A stretch of DNA of 28,068 nt from Phycisphaeraceae bacterium (GCA_020850375.1 JADZET010000169.1:1-28068), one strand, 5' to 3'; shown: positions 15,279 through 23,629, counted from the first letter of the stretch. The notes: generated by a model not told the origin, from the letters alone. A program made the numbers and translations.

Positions 15279-15306
15279 ATTATAGATGATCTTGGGCAAG
15301 TGGCAA
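15279..15306 (-). promoter_or_regulatory. Strong sigma70-like promoter of PEP-CTERM paralogue A
   Basis: Reading the minus strand, TTGCCA (15306-15301, five of six) and a perfect TATAAT (15284-15279) are separated by 16 bp. Transcription would start near 15272 and leave a leader of about 255 bases before ATG 15016. It is the best promoter match on the minus strand in the window. Confidence 0.65.
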
Positions 15307-15780
15307 AGGCATTTAATGTGGAATTTTTTGGAGACAATGTCTGGTTTTGATCGCGCTGTGGCGGGGCGCGGACCGCAGGACAGTGGATGTTTGGCCAATG
15401 GGCTGGGGGCAGTTGCGGAGTTCGTCGCGGCGGCGGGATGCGGGGTCATTCGATCAGATCGGGATTGCCCCTTAGGTGAGGATGAATCGTTCGAGGAACG
15501 ATCGGACCGCAGGGGGTAACGGGATCGGCGGCGGAGGCACCTCGGGGGGTGATCGGACGGCGTCGATCCGGGGCGATTCACGGCCCGGTGACGGGGGGTT
15601 GGCGGCTCGGAGGCCGGACGGGCATCGGGGAATGCTCCGCGAGCGCCGGAGTGGTCGATTGATCCTCACTCGGGGCGACGGCGGGGCGGTTGGCCCCGGT
15701 CCGAGGCCGGGGCGGGGGTCCGTCGCGCGGGGCACTTGCGAGGATATCAAAACAGTATCGCAAAATAGTATCGTTTGATC

Positions 15781-15795
15781 CTGATTGGCAATCAG
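15781..15795. promoter_or_regulatory. Palindromic operator-like site
   Basis: CTGATTG and CAATCAG form a perfect 7-bp inverted repeat around one central G. It occupies the spacer between the -35-like TTGATC and -10-like CATAAA, where a bound protein would affect transcription. No cognate regulator is adjacent. Confidence 0.4.
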
Positions 15796-16099
15796 ACATA
15801 AACATACTTAATACATCCCTTGTCTGGTGACGTTGACACCGACGCATGGAGTGGTCTCGTGACGGTTCAAGCCACGGATTGAGCGGGGAATCACAGGTCC
15901 AATCGGGGGGAGTGGTGATAATAATAAAATACAGTATATCCCTTGGCCATTCGGGGCTTGACATTGTTACAGGACGTGATAGAGATGGTAAGTATTGATG
16001 TTCTCCGCGGGTTGTTTCGGCATTCACTCGCGCGGGAATCGTCCGGTGTCCGCCGGGCATCGGGTCACATCCATCTTCATGAAGGAAAGGGAGAAAGTC

Positions 16100-16876
16100 A
16101 TGAGAACCGTCTCGGCGCATCGTTCGCGCGTCGTCGCTGTCGTCTTGTCGTGGTTGGGGGGATTGTTGACGGTGTTCCCGGCCGCCGGGGCCTGTCTGCT
16201 GCCGGACAACGGCATGGGGACGGCGGACCTGCCGCCGTACGGTTGTTATTACGAGGGTCAGCCGCTGGGGGGCGGGGTGAAGGAAAAGATGTACGTGATC
16301 GACGGTCTGGCCCCGGGGACGACGGTGGAGATCTCGCCGCGTCTGTATCCGTCGGCGAGCGGGACGGAAGCGCCCGGCGGGACGTTGGGCGGCGATGTGC
16401 AGATCGACACGGAGATGATTCAGATGCAACTGGTGGGGACGGGCCTGCTGGGGGGGTACGGCCGCACGGTGAGCATACCCGGCGTTTACGTGGAGACGTA
16501 CTCCGCGGCCCGTGTTGGCGGCTCGCCGGTGCAGGGGTTCGTCACGGACCTGTACCTGCTCCAGGGTCAGTTGCCGGCGGGCGATCCGGACTTTGATCTT
16601 CTGCGGATCACGGCGGGGACGGGCTTCGGAATGCCAAGCCCGGGCCACACGACGCTGACGCAGGTGGGCGGGGACCAGTGGGCGATCGACAGTTTCTTCG
16701 ACATCACGTATCGGATCGACTTCGTGGGCAAGCCCGGCGGGGTTTTCGCGGGGCAGAGCGGGAGCACGACGGGAACCCTCCGCATGGTGGTGGCGCCGGA
16801 GCCAGGGAGCCTGTGGTTGTGCGCCGTGGGTCTGCCGGCGCTGCTGCGTCGTCGCGGCGGCCGAGGATCGGCGTGA
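16100..16876 (+). CDS. PEP-CTERM sorted protein of unknown function
   Basis: This 258-residue secreted protein has a basic and hydrophobic signal peptide ending near AAGA (residues about 28-31). Its C-terminal tail has APEPGSLWLCAVGLPALLRRR, a PEP motif followed by a hydrophobic helix and an arginine cluster. The mature part is rich in Gly, Thr and beta-type segments, with few Cys, all in the first 50 residues. I recognise no enzyme motif. It is not similar to the two paralogues that flank it. I chose ATG 16100 because AAGGAAAGGGAG lies directly upstream; ATG 16079 is in frame but lies before that site. The next plus-strand gene begins 198 bp later. Confidence 0.8.
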   Translation: MRTVSAHRSRVVAVVLSWLGGLLTVFPAAGACLLPDNGMGTADLPPYGCYYEGQPLGGGVKEKMYVIDGLAPGTTVEISPRLYPSASGTEAPGGTLGGDVQIDTEMIQMQLVGTGLLGGYGRTVSIPGVYVETYSAARVGGSPVQGFVTDLYLLQGQLPAGDPDFDLLRITAGTGFGMPSPGHTTLTQVGGDQWAIDSFFDITYRIDFVGKPGGVFAGQSGSTTGTLRMVVAPEPGSLWLCAVGLPALLRRRGGRGSA

Positions 16877-17074
16877 AGTCAGAGGGCGGAGGGACGACGG
16901 CACGAATCCAAGGCCGGGGGGGGAGGGCAGAGGATGACCTAGCCAAGGCGACGAAGGGTACCCGCACGCACGGAATCATTTCGAGTTCGAGACGGCCACG
17001 ATTCCACGTCGGCCGGTCGTTCCGGCCGGGGGCGGGGTCGGGCCACGAAACGACGAAACAATGGAGGAGATGAC

Positions 17075-18064
17075 ATGAAGATGCATCACGCATTGGCGGC
17101 CGGCCTGGCGATCGTCGCGTCGGCGACGGGCTGGGTGCGGGCCGATCCGCTGCCGAACGAGGTCCTGAAGTTCCAGCAGTTGCCCATGATCGCCACGCCG
17201 ATTCCCGGCCCGAACGGCGAACCGGTTCTGTACTTCGGTCACGACGAGTCCAGCACGGCCTACGGCAATCACCAGGTCGGACAGTACCAGGGGTGGTTCA
17301 TGGCCGACGATTTCGCGGACCATTTCGAGACGCCCGTGGTGCACGTGCGGTGGTGGGGGTCTTATCTCGGTGGTCAGAACGGGCTCGAGGGCGTGCAGAA
17401 GTTCCTGATCGCATTTGAGACCGACGTGCCCGATCCGGGCGATCCTCATGACCCCTTGGACGGATTCAGCCATCCGGGTGTTCCGTTGCTGACGCAGGTC
17501 GTGGATCGCGGGACGTTGTTCCCCGGGTCGGGGACGTTCACCGAGTCGCTGGTTCCCGGGAGCAATCCGGCCGAGCCGGTGTTTATGTACAACGCCGAGT
17601 TGGCCTGCCCGTTCCCCCAACTGCCCGAGACGGTGTATTGGCTCAAGATCGTGGCGCTGGTGGACCCGGAGCATGACGGGATGATCGACTGGGGCTGGCA
17701 CAACCGCGACTACACCATCCCCGATCCGCTGGCGGCGGGGCCGCCGGTGCCTTTCCCCGGCGAGCATGACGACCGGCCGATCGTCGATCCGTTCTACCCC
17801 ACGGAGGTCTGGCATTTCCAGGACGACTCGGTGATGGGCGAGATGATGGCGCAGGTGCTGGGGCCCTGCAACGTGAACCTGTATCAGACGGCGATGACGC
17901 CGCAGTACTACGTCAACGATCTGGACGGCCCCGGCCCTGACGGGGTGCACGGCGGGATCGGTCAGTTCTCGAAGGATCTGGCGTTTGAGTTGTACACGAT
18001 CCCCGAGCCGGCGACGCTGGCGCTGCTGACCGTCGGCGTGCTGGCGATCATCCGACGCAGGTAA
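17075..18064 (+). CDS. PEP-CTERM sorted surface protein, paralogue B
   Basis: This 329-residue secreted protein is a full-length paralogue of the protein at 14012, in the opposite orientation. Its signal peptide ends near VRA-DP (residues about 22-25), and the sorting tail is IPEPATLALLTVGVLAIIRRR. The two align end to end, with several blocks nearly identical such as IGQFSKDLAFELYTIPEPA. Paralogue A has a few extra residues after WWGSY. The ribosome site GGAGG (17063-17067) lies 7 bp before ATG 17075. A strong terminator follows, so the gene appears to end its own transcript. Function is unknown; conserved Trp, Asp and two Cys positions suggest a stable extracellular domain, possibly glycan- or metal-binding, which is only a guess. 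Confidence 0.88.
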   Translation: MKMHHALAAGLAIVASATGWVRADPLPNEVLKFQQLPMIATPIPGPNGEPVLYFGHDESSTAYGNHQVGQYQGWFMADDFADHFETPVVHVRWWGSYLGGQNGLEGVQKFLIAFETDVPDPGDPHDPLDGFSHPGVPLLTQVVDRGTLFPGSGTFTESLVPGSNPAEPVFMYNAELACPFPQLPETVYWLKIVALVDPEHDGMIDWGWHNRDYTIPDPLAAGPPVPFPGEHDDRPIVDPFYPTEVWHFQDDSVMGEMMAQVLGPCNVNLYQTAMTPQYYVNDLDGPGPDGVHGGIGQFSKDLAFELYTIPEPATLALLTVGVLAIIRRR

Positions 18065-18097
18065 GGTGTCCGACGCCTCTGCATGACGACAAGAACG

Positions 18098-18134
18098 GCG
18101 GCGCCCGTCACCCGGACGGGCGCCGCTGTTGTGT
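18098..18134 (+). terminator. Terminator after PEP-CTERM paralogue B
   Basis: GCGGCGCCCGTC (18098-18109) and GACGGGCGCCGC (18115-18126) form a perfect 12-bp stem with a 5-base loop, followed by TGTTGTGT. It begins 34 bp after the stop codon. The T-run is imperfect but the stem is very stable. Confidence 0.8.
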
Positions 18135-18236
18135 CATGGATCGATCATGGCCCCCGTCACGGGCGGGGGAAGGGATTGATTGACAGGCGGCGGTGAGGCG
18201 ATTCGCTCAGGGGGGAAATTTGTCTAAACTCTCGGG

Positions 18237-19874
18237 ATGAGCACGATCACCAATCCGATTCTGCCGGGTTTCAATCCTGATCCATCGATCTGCCGGGTGG
18301 GCGACGACTTCTACGTGGCGACGAGCACGTTCGAGTGGTGGCCGGGGGTGCAGATCCACCACAGCCGGGACCTGGTGCACTGGCGGCTGCTGACGCATGG
18401 GGTGAAGGAGGCGGGTCAGTTGGACTTGGTGGGGAACCAGGCGTCGCATGGGGTGTGGGCGCCGTGCCTGACGCACGATGGGGAGAAGTTTCACCTGGTG
18501 TATTCGAACGTGCGGACCTGCGCACATGCGTTCTGGGACGTGCACAACTACGTGATCACGTCGAGGGACATCATGGGGCCGTGGGAGGGGCCGGTGTACC
18601 TCAACGCGTCGGGGTTCGACCCGTCGATGTTTCACGACCCGGAGACGGGGAAGAAGTGGGTGGTGAACATGCTGTTCGACAACCGGCGGGATCGGAGCGT
18701 GTTCGACGGGATCGTGCTGCAGGAGTACGACCCCCGGAAGAGGGAGTTGGTCGGGCCGATCAGGAACATTTTCAAGGGGACGGAATTGAAGTGGACGGAG
18801 GGGCCGCACCTGTACAAGAAGGACGGGTGGTATTACCTGATGTGCGCCGAGGGGGGGACGAGCTATGGGCATGCGGTGACGATGGCGCGGTCGCGGAAGA
18901 TCGAGGGGCCATATGAGGTGGATCCGACGAACCCGATCGTGACGAGCAGGGAGCACCCGGAGCTGGCGTTGCAGAAGTCGGGGCACGCGTCGATCGTGGA
19001 CACGCCGGGGGGGGAATGGTACCTGGTGCACCTGTGCGGTCGGCCGATCCAGGCGGCGGACAAGAAGGTGGAGGGGGAGACGAGGCGGTGCATTCTGGGG
19101 CGGGAGACGGCGATCCAGAAGATGTGCTGGACGGAGGACGGGTGGCTGCGCATGACTTCGGAGGCGGGGAAGCATGCCAAGCCGAGCGGGTCGAATCTGG
19201 CGCAGGCGACGGTGCCGGGGCCGGGGTTGCCGGAGCATGTGTTTGAGGAGGCGGTGACGGGGCCGGTGCGGGATGATTTCGACGTGCCGAAGCTGAACGT
19301 GCACTTCTCGACGTTGCGGGTTCGGCCGGAGGAGTCGTGGCTGTCGCTGACGGCGCGGCCGGGGCATCTGCGGCTGAAGGGGCGGGAGACACTGTTCTCG
19401 CGGCATCACACGAGCCTGGTGGGGAGGCGGCTGCAGCACTTCAAGGCGAGGATCACGACGTGCGTGGAGTTCCACCCGCGGGCGCACACGCAGATGGCGG
19501 GGCTGGTGGCTTACTACGACAGCAAGGACTATCACTTCATCTACCTGCACGGGGACGAGAAGCTCGGGCCGTCGCTGGGGATGTACAAGGTGGTCAAGAA
19601 CATGGCGTGGCAGCCGGCGAATGTGCCGATCGACATCGGGGGGGCGACGCGGGTGCACCTGAGAGCGACGTTCGACCATCAGGTGTTGCGGCTGAGCTAC
19701 AGCCTGGATGGGAAGAAGTTCATCGATGCGTCGGAGGATCTGGACGCGACGCGTCTGGCGGATGAGGCGGAGAACCCGCGGTTCACGGGGACGTTCGTGG
19801 GGATGACGGCGTGGGACCTGACGGGGCGGGGGATCACGGCGGATTTTGATTATTTTGAGTATGTGGGGGAGTGA
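18237..19874 (+). CDS. GH43 beta-xylosidase/alpha-L-arabinofuranosidase
   Basis: This 545-residue glycoside hydrolase should release xylose or arabinose from xylo-oligosaccharides or arabinoxylan. The GH43 five-blade propeller has its three acidic residues in place: Asp15 in NPDPS (base), Asp128 in FDPSMF (pKa modulator) and Glu188 in WTEGPHLY (acid). The second half, from about residue 310, is the C-terminal beta-sandwich typical of XynB-type GH43 enzymes, whose usual length is 530-550. No signal peptide is visible, so it probably acts in the cytoplasm on imported oligomers. ATG 18237 has only a weak upstream purine run. A sulfatase follows 200 bp later on the same strand, suggesting use of a sulfated plant or algal polysaccharide. 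Confidence 0.94.
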   Translation: MSTITNPILPGFNPDPSICRVGDDFYVATSTFEWWPGVQIHHSRDLVHWRLLTHGVKEAGQLDLVGNQASHGVWAPCLTHDGEKFHLVYSNVRTCAHAFWDVHNYVITSRDIMGPWEGPVYLNASGFDPSMFHDPETGKKWVVNMLFDNRRDRSVFDGIVLQEYDPRKRELVGPIRNIFKGTELKWTEGPHLYKKDGWYYLMCAEGGTSYGHAVTMARSRKIEGPYEVDPTNPIVTSREHPELALQKSGHASIVDTPGGEWYLVHLCGRPIQAADKKVEGETRRCILGRETAIQKMCWTEDGWLRMTSEAGKHAKPSGSNLAQATVPGPGLPEHVFEEAVTGPVRDDFDVPKLNVHFSTLRVRPEESWLSLTARPGHLRLKGRETLFSRHHTSLVGRRLQHFKARITTCVEFHPRAHTQMAGLVAYYDSKDYHFIYLHGDEKLGPSLGMYKVVKNMAWQPANVPIDIGGATRVHLRATFDHQVLRLSYSLDGKKFIDASEDLDATRLADEAENPRFTGTFVGMTAWDLTGRGITADFDYFEYVGE

Positions 19875-19879
19875 GGGAG

Positions 19880-19898
19880 GGGGTTGGGGATTGGGGGT
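19880..19898 (+). repeat. G-tract array downstream of GH43
   Basis: The 19-mer GGGGTTGGGGATTGGGGGT sits 5 bp after the GH43 stop codon and is identical to 5770-5788. It meets the G-quadruplex pattern together with the G-run immediately before it. Confidence 0.75.
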
Positions 19899-19937
19899 GG
19901 TGATGACGCGGGGTGTTGAGGGCGCTTACGGTCAACA

Positions 19938-19965
19938 CACACAGCGCCCTTCGGGACGTTGTGTG
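19938..19965. repeat. Dispersed hairpin element, copy 1
   Basis: CACACAGCGCCC (19938-19949), a TTCG loop and GGACGTTGTGTG (19954-19965) form a 12-bp stem with one G-U pair and one C-A mismatch. A second copy at 26519-26546 has the same length, the same C-A mismatch and different but compatible base pairs. It resembles a REP-like intergenic element. Confidence 0.7.
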
Positions 19966-19977
19966 GCAGCCATGCTC

Positions 19978-19994
19978 GGCGATCTTCGATCGCC
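19978..19994. other. Perfect 7-bp hairpin with GATC arms
   Basis: GGCGATC (19978-19984), TTC, GATCGCC (19988-19994). It lies 12 bp after the dispersed hairpin, in the GH43-sulfatase gap. No T-run follows, so it is not a classic terminator. Confidence 0.45.
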
Positions 19995-20072
19995 CGCTAT
20001 ACGCTGAGACGCTGGCGGGGGGATGTTTGGGATCGGGGGGCGGTGTTGCGGCGCGGGGATGGGTGTGCTGCA

Positions 20073-21455
20073 ATGGCGGGCATGGATGCGAACGGCCGAT
20101 CGGTGCTCTTGATCATCGCGGACGACTGGTCGCCCATCGCGGGGTGCTATGGGGACCCGGTGATACGGACGCCACACATTGATGGGGTGGCGAGGCGGGG
20201 GGTGACGTTTGATCATGCTTACTGCACGTCGCCGTCGTGCGCGGCGAGTCGGGCGAACCTGTTGACGGGGTTGTACACGCACACGCATGGGCAGTATGGG
20301 CACAGCCACGGGATTCATGGGTTTCGGACGCATGAGCACGTCAAGTCGCTGCCGGGGGTGCTGCGGGAGGCGGGGGCACGGTCGGGGTGCATCGGGAAGA
20401 CGCACTTCGCCCCGGCCCCCGGAAAGGTCTATCCGTTTGACGTGATGGATGGATCGGACAGCATGTCGGCGAAGGCGTTGGCGGGGAGCGTGGAGAAGTT
20501 TTTGGAGGGGGCGGGGGATCGGGCGTTTTATTTGCAGGTGGCGCCGACGTTCCCGCATCGGCATGAGGTGGGGTATGGGGCGGAGGTGCATGCGGAGGCG
20601 TATGCCCCCCTACCGATGTATGACCCGGCGCATGTGCCGGTGCCGGGGTGGCTGCCGGATGAGATCGAGGTGAGGCGGGATCTGGCGGGGTACTACCAGG
20701 CGGTGTCACGGTTTGATGCGTGCGTGGGGGCGGTGCTGGGGGCGCTGCGGGCTTCGGGGAGAGAGAACGAGACGCTGGTGGTGGTGATGTCGGACCATGG
20801 GATGCCGTTCCCGGGGGCGAAGGCGTCGTCGTTCGAGGGTGGGCATCGGTGCCCGTTGATCGTGATGCGTCCGGGGGAACGACGCGCTGGCGGGCGTTGC
20901 GCGGCGATGGTGAACTGGTCGGACATCATGCCGACGGTGCTGGAGTGGATGGGGGTGGCGAGGGAGCGGTGGCCGGGGGAGAGATTGGGAAGGTCGATCC
21001 TGGGGGCGATGGACCAGGAGAACCCGGCGGGGTGGGATGAGACGTACTACGCGCACTGCTTCCATGAGGTGACGAATTACTATCCGTACCGGGTGCTGCG
21101 GGGGAGGCGGTGGAAGTTCGTGCAGCACCTGGCGTGGGAGCTGGCTGTGCCGATGGCGGCGGATCTGTTCCGGTCGCCGACGTGGCAGGCGGTGCTGGGG
21201 AAGAGGCTGGCGATGATGGGGCGGCGGCCGACGGATCGGGTGCTGCGGCGGGATCGGGAGGAATTGATTGATCTGGAGTCGGACCCGCTGGAGGTGAGGA
21301 ATCGGTTGGAGGACCCGGACTGCAGGGCGATCGTGGAGGCGATGCGGAGGAAGCTCGTGGAGTTTCGGATTGCGACGCGGGACCCGTGGCTGGAGGGGGA
21401 TTATCAGCGTGGGGAGATTTCGGGGGAGGAATTGGAGCGGGTGCGGCGCGGGTGA
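20073..21455 (+). CDS. Sulfatase, Cys-type, second copy
   Basis: This is a 460-residue sulfate ester hydrolase. N-terminal LLIIADDWSP supplies paired metal-binding Asp residues (17 and 18), and CAASR at residues 56-60 is the C-x-A-x-R formylglycine signature. GKTHF near residue 112 and MSDHGMPFPGAKASSFEGGHRCP near the middle provide further ligands and the conserved His/Arg stretch. No signal peptide is evident. ATG 20073 and ATG 20082 are both possible; neither has a clear ribosome site. It belongs to a different subgroup from the sulfatase at 1581. It follows the GH43 gene with two hairpins between them. It ends 17 bp from the convergent glycosyltransferase gene. Substrate unknown; a role with GH43 on a sulfated glycan is inference. 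Confidence 0.93.
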   Translation: MAGMDANGRSVLLIIADDWSPIAGCYGDPVIRTPHIDGVARRGVTFDHAYCTSPSCAASRANLLTGLYTHTHGQYGHSHGIHGFRTHEHVKSLPGVLREAGARSGCIGKTHFAPAPGKVYPFDVMDGSDSMSAKALAGSVEKFLEGAGDRAFYLQVAPTFPHRHEVGYGAEVHAEAYAPLPMYDPAHVPVPGWLPDEIEVRRDLAGYYQAVSRFDACVGAVLGALRASGRENETLVVVMSDHGMPFPGAKASSFEGGHRCPLIVMRPGERRAGGRCAAMVNWSDIMPTVLEWMGVARERWPGERLGRSILGAMDQENPAGWDETYYAHCFHEVTNYYPYRVLRGRRWKFVQHLAWELAVPMAADLFRSPTWQAVLGKRLAMMGRRPTDRVLRRDREELIDLESDPLEVRNRLEDPDCRAIVEAMRRKLVEFRIATRDPWLEGDYQRGEISGEELERVRRG

Positions 21456-21472
21456 GACAAGACGGGGAGGCG

Positions 21473-22258
21473 TCAGGCGTTGCTGTCGAGTTCGTAGGCG
21501 CGGCGGAGCCAGTCGATGCCGTGGATGCGGCGGTACCAGGTCTGGCCCTGTCCGGCGAGGACTTCCTCGAGCTTGGGGTGGGCGGCGAAGATGACGATGC
21601 GGGCGTCGCGCGGGGGGCGGGTGGGTAAGAAATAGCTTGAGCCGTAGGGCGGGACGCATTGGTATTTGAAGCTGACGCACCAGTGGCGGGGCCAGAATTG
21701 GAGGTGGCCTCGGGCGGCGAGCTGGGCGCTCTTGAACTGCTGGGAGATCCGGTAGCGGGAGGTGGCGGCGGCGGGGTCGGCGAGGTAGGCGTCGAGGATG
21801 TCGGCGTGTCGGCCGACCTCGAAACGGAAGACGGAGGTGTTGCCGACGTCGGGGAGGTAGTGGTAGCGGCGGGGTCGGAGGCGGTGGTGGAGCTTGGGGG
21901 GGAAGAGCTCGTCGTCGCGGATGACGCGGAATGGGCCGGGGAGGTCGAAGAAGGGGTCGAGGTCGGCGATGACGAGGAGGTCGAGGTCGAGGAAGAGAGA
22001 CGGGCCGGTGAGGTCGGCGAGGGTGGGTGCGAAGATGGCGAGCTGTCGCCAGCGGAGGTCGTCGTGGCCGGGGGGGAGATCGAGGGAGGGGAGAGGATGG
22101 GTTTCGACGCGCGGGTCGATGCCGGCGGGGTCGTCGGTGAAGCAGACGAAGCGGTGAGGGCGATGGAGGTGGCGGGCGACGGCGGCGCGGAGGCGGTTGA
22201 CGTGATCGGGGGAGTAGGCTGTGCCCCACTTCATGCAGATGACGTTGACGGGGGGCAT
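21473..22258 (-). CDS. Putative GT-A glycosyltransferase
   Basis: This 261-residue protein begins with NVICMKWGTAYSPDHVNRL, an opening strand and helix like those of nucleotide-sugar-dependent glycosyltransferases. FVCFTDDPAGI follows, and LFLDLDLLVI contains a D-x-D motif at residues 91-93 that would bind the metal and sugar nucleotide. A middle DVGNTSVFRFEVG and later QFWPRHWCVSFKY are consistent with the acceptor half. There is no transmembrane helix. The minus-strand acyltransferase lies 126 bp upstream, so the two may act on the same surface polysaccharide. The exact family and sugar cannot be named from sequence alone. ATG 22258 has only a modest upstream purine run. Confidence 0.75.
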   Translation of the reverse strand: MPPVNVICMKWGTAYSPDHVNRLRAAVARHLHRPHRFVCFTDDPAGIDPRVETHPLPSLDLPPGHDDLRWRQLAIFAPTLADLTGPSLFLDLDLLVIADLDPFFDLPGPFRVIRDDELFPPKLHHRLRPRRYHYLPDVGNTSVFRFEVGRHADILDAYLADPAAATSRYRISQQFKSAQLAARGHLQFWPRHWCVSFKYQCVPPYGSSYFLPTRPPRDARIVIFAAHPKLEEVLAGQGQTWYRRIHGIDWLRRAYELDSNA

Positions 22259-22342
22259 GGGAACGTCCTCACGGAGGCGTCGGAGGTGACGCCGGGGGCA
22301 GTGTAACAGGTGGTTGGGGGGAGGATTGGAGGCTGGGGTCGA

Positions 22343-22371
22343 GGGTACGGGGTACTGGGTACGGGGTAGGG
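22343..22371 (+). repeat. GGGTAC-type G-tract array, copy 1
   Basis: Four or more G-runs joined by TAC or TACT lie between the glycosyltransferase and acyltransferase genes. The 18-mer GGGGTACTGGGTACGGGG at 22349-22366 recurs with one change at 23563-23580 on the other side of the acyltransferase gene. Confidence 0.75.
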
Positions 22372-22384
22372 AGCGTGGGTGGGA

Positions 22385-23512
22385 TCAGGCGGCGCCGATG
22401 AGGTGGCGGGCGAGGGGGATGCGTTGCCAGAGCCAGGTCAGAAGGAAGCTGGCGAGGAGGATGGCGGGGAACCAGAGGGCGATGGCGAGGAGGCGATGGT
22501 CGGCGAGAGGGGCGAGGGGGCCGGCGAAGAAGAGGTTGTGGTGTTTCAGGGCGTCGAGGAGGGCGACGTGGATGAGATAGACGCCAAAGGCGCTGCTGCC
22601 CAGGGTGGGCGAGTTGAGCCAGGCGAGGGGGCGGGGAGGCGACGAGAAGTGGCGGACGATCAGGAGGAAGGCGGCGATCGAGGCGAGGGCGACGGGGAGG
22701 CTGAGGTAAGAGAAGAACCAGCGCTGGGCCAGGCCCTCGTAGGCGGTGTTCACCTGCCAGATGAAGCCGGCGGCGGAGGCGGCGATGGCGAGGAGGAGGA
22801 TTAGCCAGGCGGCGAGGGTGGGCCAGCGGGTGAGGCGGACGTTGCGGAGGACGTAGCCGGTGAGGAAGTAGCCGAGGTAGGGGATGAAGAGCTCGATGAT
22901 CAGGGGGCGGGTGGGCATGCGCCATTGACGGGCGCCGGCGGGCATGCGCCAGTCGGGCACACCTAAATAGCCGTAGAGGAGGCACCAGGCGACGGAGGCG
23001 CCCAGGCAGAGCCAGGCGGCGAAGAGGACCTGGGAGCGCGGGGCGTGGCGGATCCAGGTGCGGAGGAAGGGCGTCACGGCGTATAGGCCGAGGATGATGT
23101 AGAGGAAGTAGGTGTGCATGGCTTCCTCACCGGTGAGGATGAGCCATTTGAGCTGGGGCCAGGAGATTTCTTGGTCGAGGTATTGCGTCCGCCAGAGGAG
23201 GTAGAAGGCGGACCAGGCCACGGTGGGCAGGCCGATGCGCAGGAGACGACGGCGGTAGAAGGCGGGGGTGGAGTCGGTGCGGGCGGGGTCGAGGAGCAGG
23301 GCGCCGCTGAGCATGATGAAGACGGGGACGGCCCAGTGGGCGGCGGCGGAGAGGATGTAGCCGGCGTGGCCGGCGGGCTGGTCGAGGGGGGGGCCTAGGA
23401 AGACGTGGACGTGGATGAGGACGACGGCGGAGATGGCGAGGGAACGCAGGGCGTGGGCGTAGGGGAGGTGGAGAGGCGTTGCGGCGGGGGTGGCGAGGGC
23501 GAGGGGGGGCAT
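22385..23512 (-). CDS. Membrane acyltransferase, acyltransferase-3 family
   Basis: This is a 375-residue polytopic membrane protein with about ten hydrophobic helices, predicted to transfer an acyl group (often acetyl) from the cytoplasm to a surface glycan. The N-terminal YAHALRSLAISAVVLIHVHVF carries the family's Arg in helix 1 and conserved His residues. VPVFIMLSGALLL matches the second helix of WecH/OafA-like enzymes. I chose ATG 23512 because the first 96 codons of the longer open frame run through repeat DNA (the G-tract and 31-bp repeats) and read as low-complexity Pro/Arg. The gene lies between two related G-tract arrays. The downstream glycosyltransferase on the same strand suggests a shared glycan pathway. 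Confidence 0.88.
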   Translation of the reverse strand: MPPLALATPAATPLHLPYAHALRSLAISAVVLIHVHVFLGPPLDQPAGHAGYILSAAAHWAVPVFIMLSGALLLDPARTDSTPAFYRRRLLRIGLPTVAWSAFYLLWRTQYLDQEISWPQLKWLILTGEEAMHTYFLYIILGLYAVTPFLRTWIRHAPRSQVLFAAWLCLGASVAWCLLYGYLGVPDWRMPAGARQWRMPTRPLIIELFIPYLGYFLTGYVLRNVRLTRWPTLAAWLILLLAIAASAAGFIWQVNTAYEGLAQRWFFSYLSLPVALASIAAFLLIVRHFSSPPRPLAWLNSPTLGSSAFGVYLIHVALLDALKHHNLFFAGPLAPLADHRLLAIALWFPAILLASFLLTWLWQRIPLARHLIGAA

Positions 23513-23541
23513 GCGGGGGCAGGGTCGCAGATGGCGGGGAT

Positions 23542-23580
23542 GGGGTCTGGGGTAGAGGGTCCGGGGTACAGGGTACGGGG
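23542..23580 (+). repeat. GGGTAC-type G-tract array, copy 2
   Basis: At least six runs of three or four G joined by TCT, TAGA, TCC, TACA or TAC. It includes GGGGTACAGGGTACGGGG at 23563-23580, one base different from 22349-22366. It lies upstream of the acyltransferase start. Confidence 0.75.
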
Positions 23581-23629
23581 GGCGGCGGTGAGGGGCGGGC
23601 GCGGTGGGCGGGGGTGGCTCAGAGAGGCT

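Larger units (their letters stand above)
15017..16099. other. 1.1-kb regulatory gap between divergent PEP-CTERM genes
   Basis: I see no convincing gene here. Right of the minus-strand promoter at 15279-15306 the DNA is GC-rich to about 15740, then notably AT-rich to about 15990. Elements include AGTATCG twice with a 13-bp period (15754-15760, 15767-15773). The palindrome CTGATTG-G-CAATCAG (15781-15795) lies in the spacer of a weak plus-strand promoter (TTGATC 15775-15780, CATAAA 15797-15802). A free TTGACA lies at 15958-15963 without a good -10. This would be the control region for the PEP-CTERM genes on both sides. Confidence 0.55.

Noticed and set aside
15286..15519. A 77-codon plus-strand frame in the PEP-CTERM control region
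   Set aside because: No ribosome site, no family and a composition consistent with chance.
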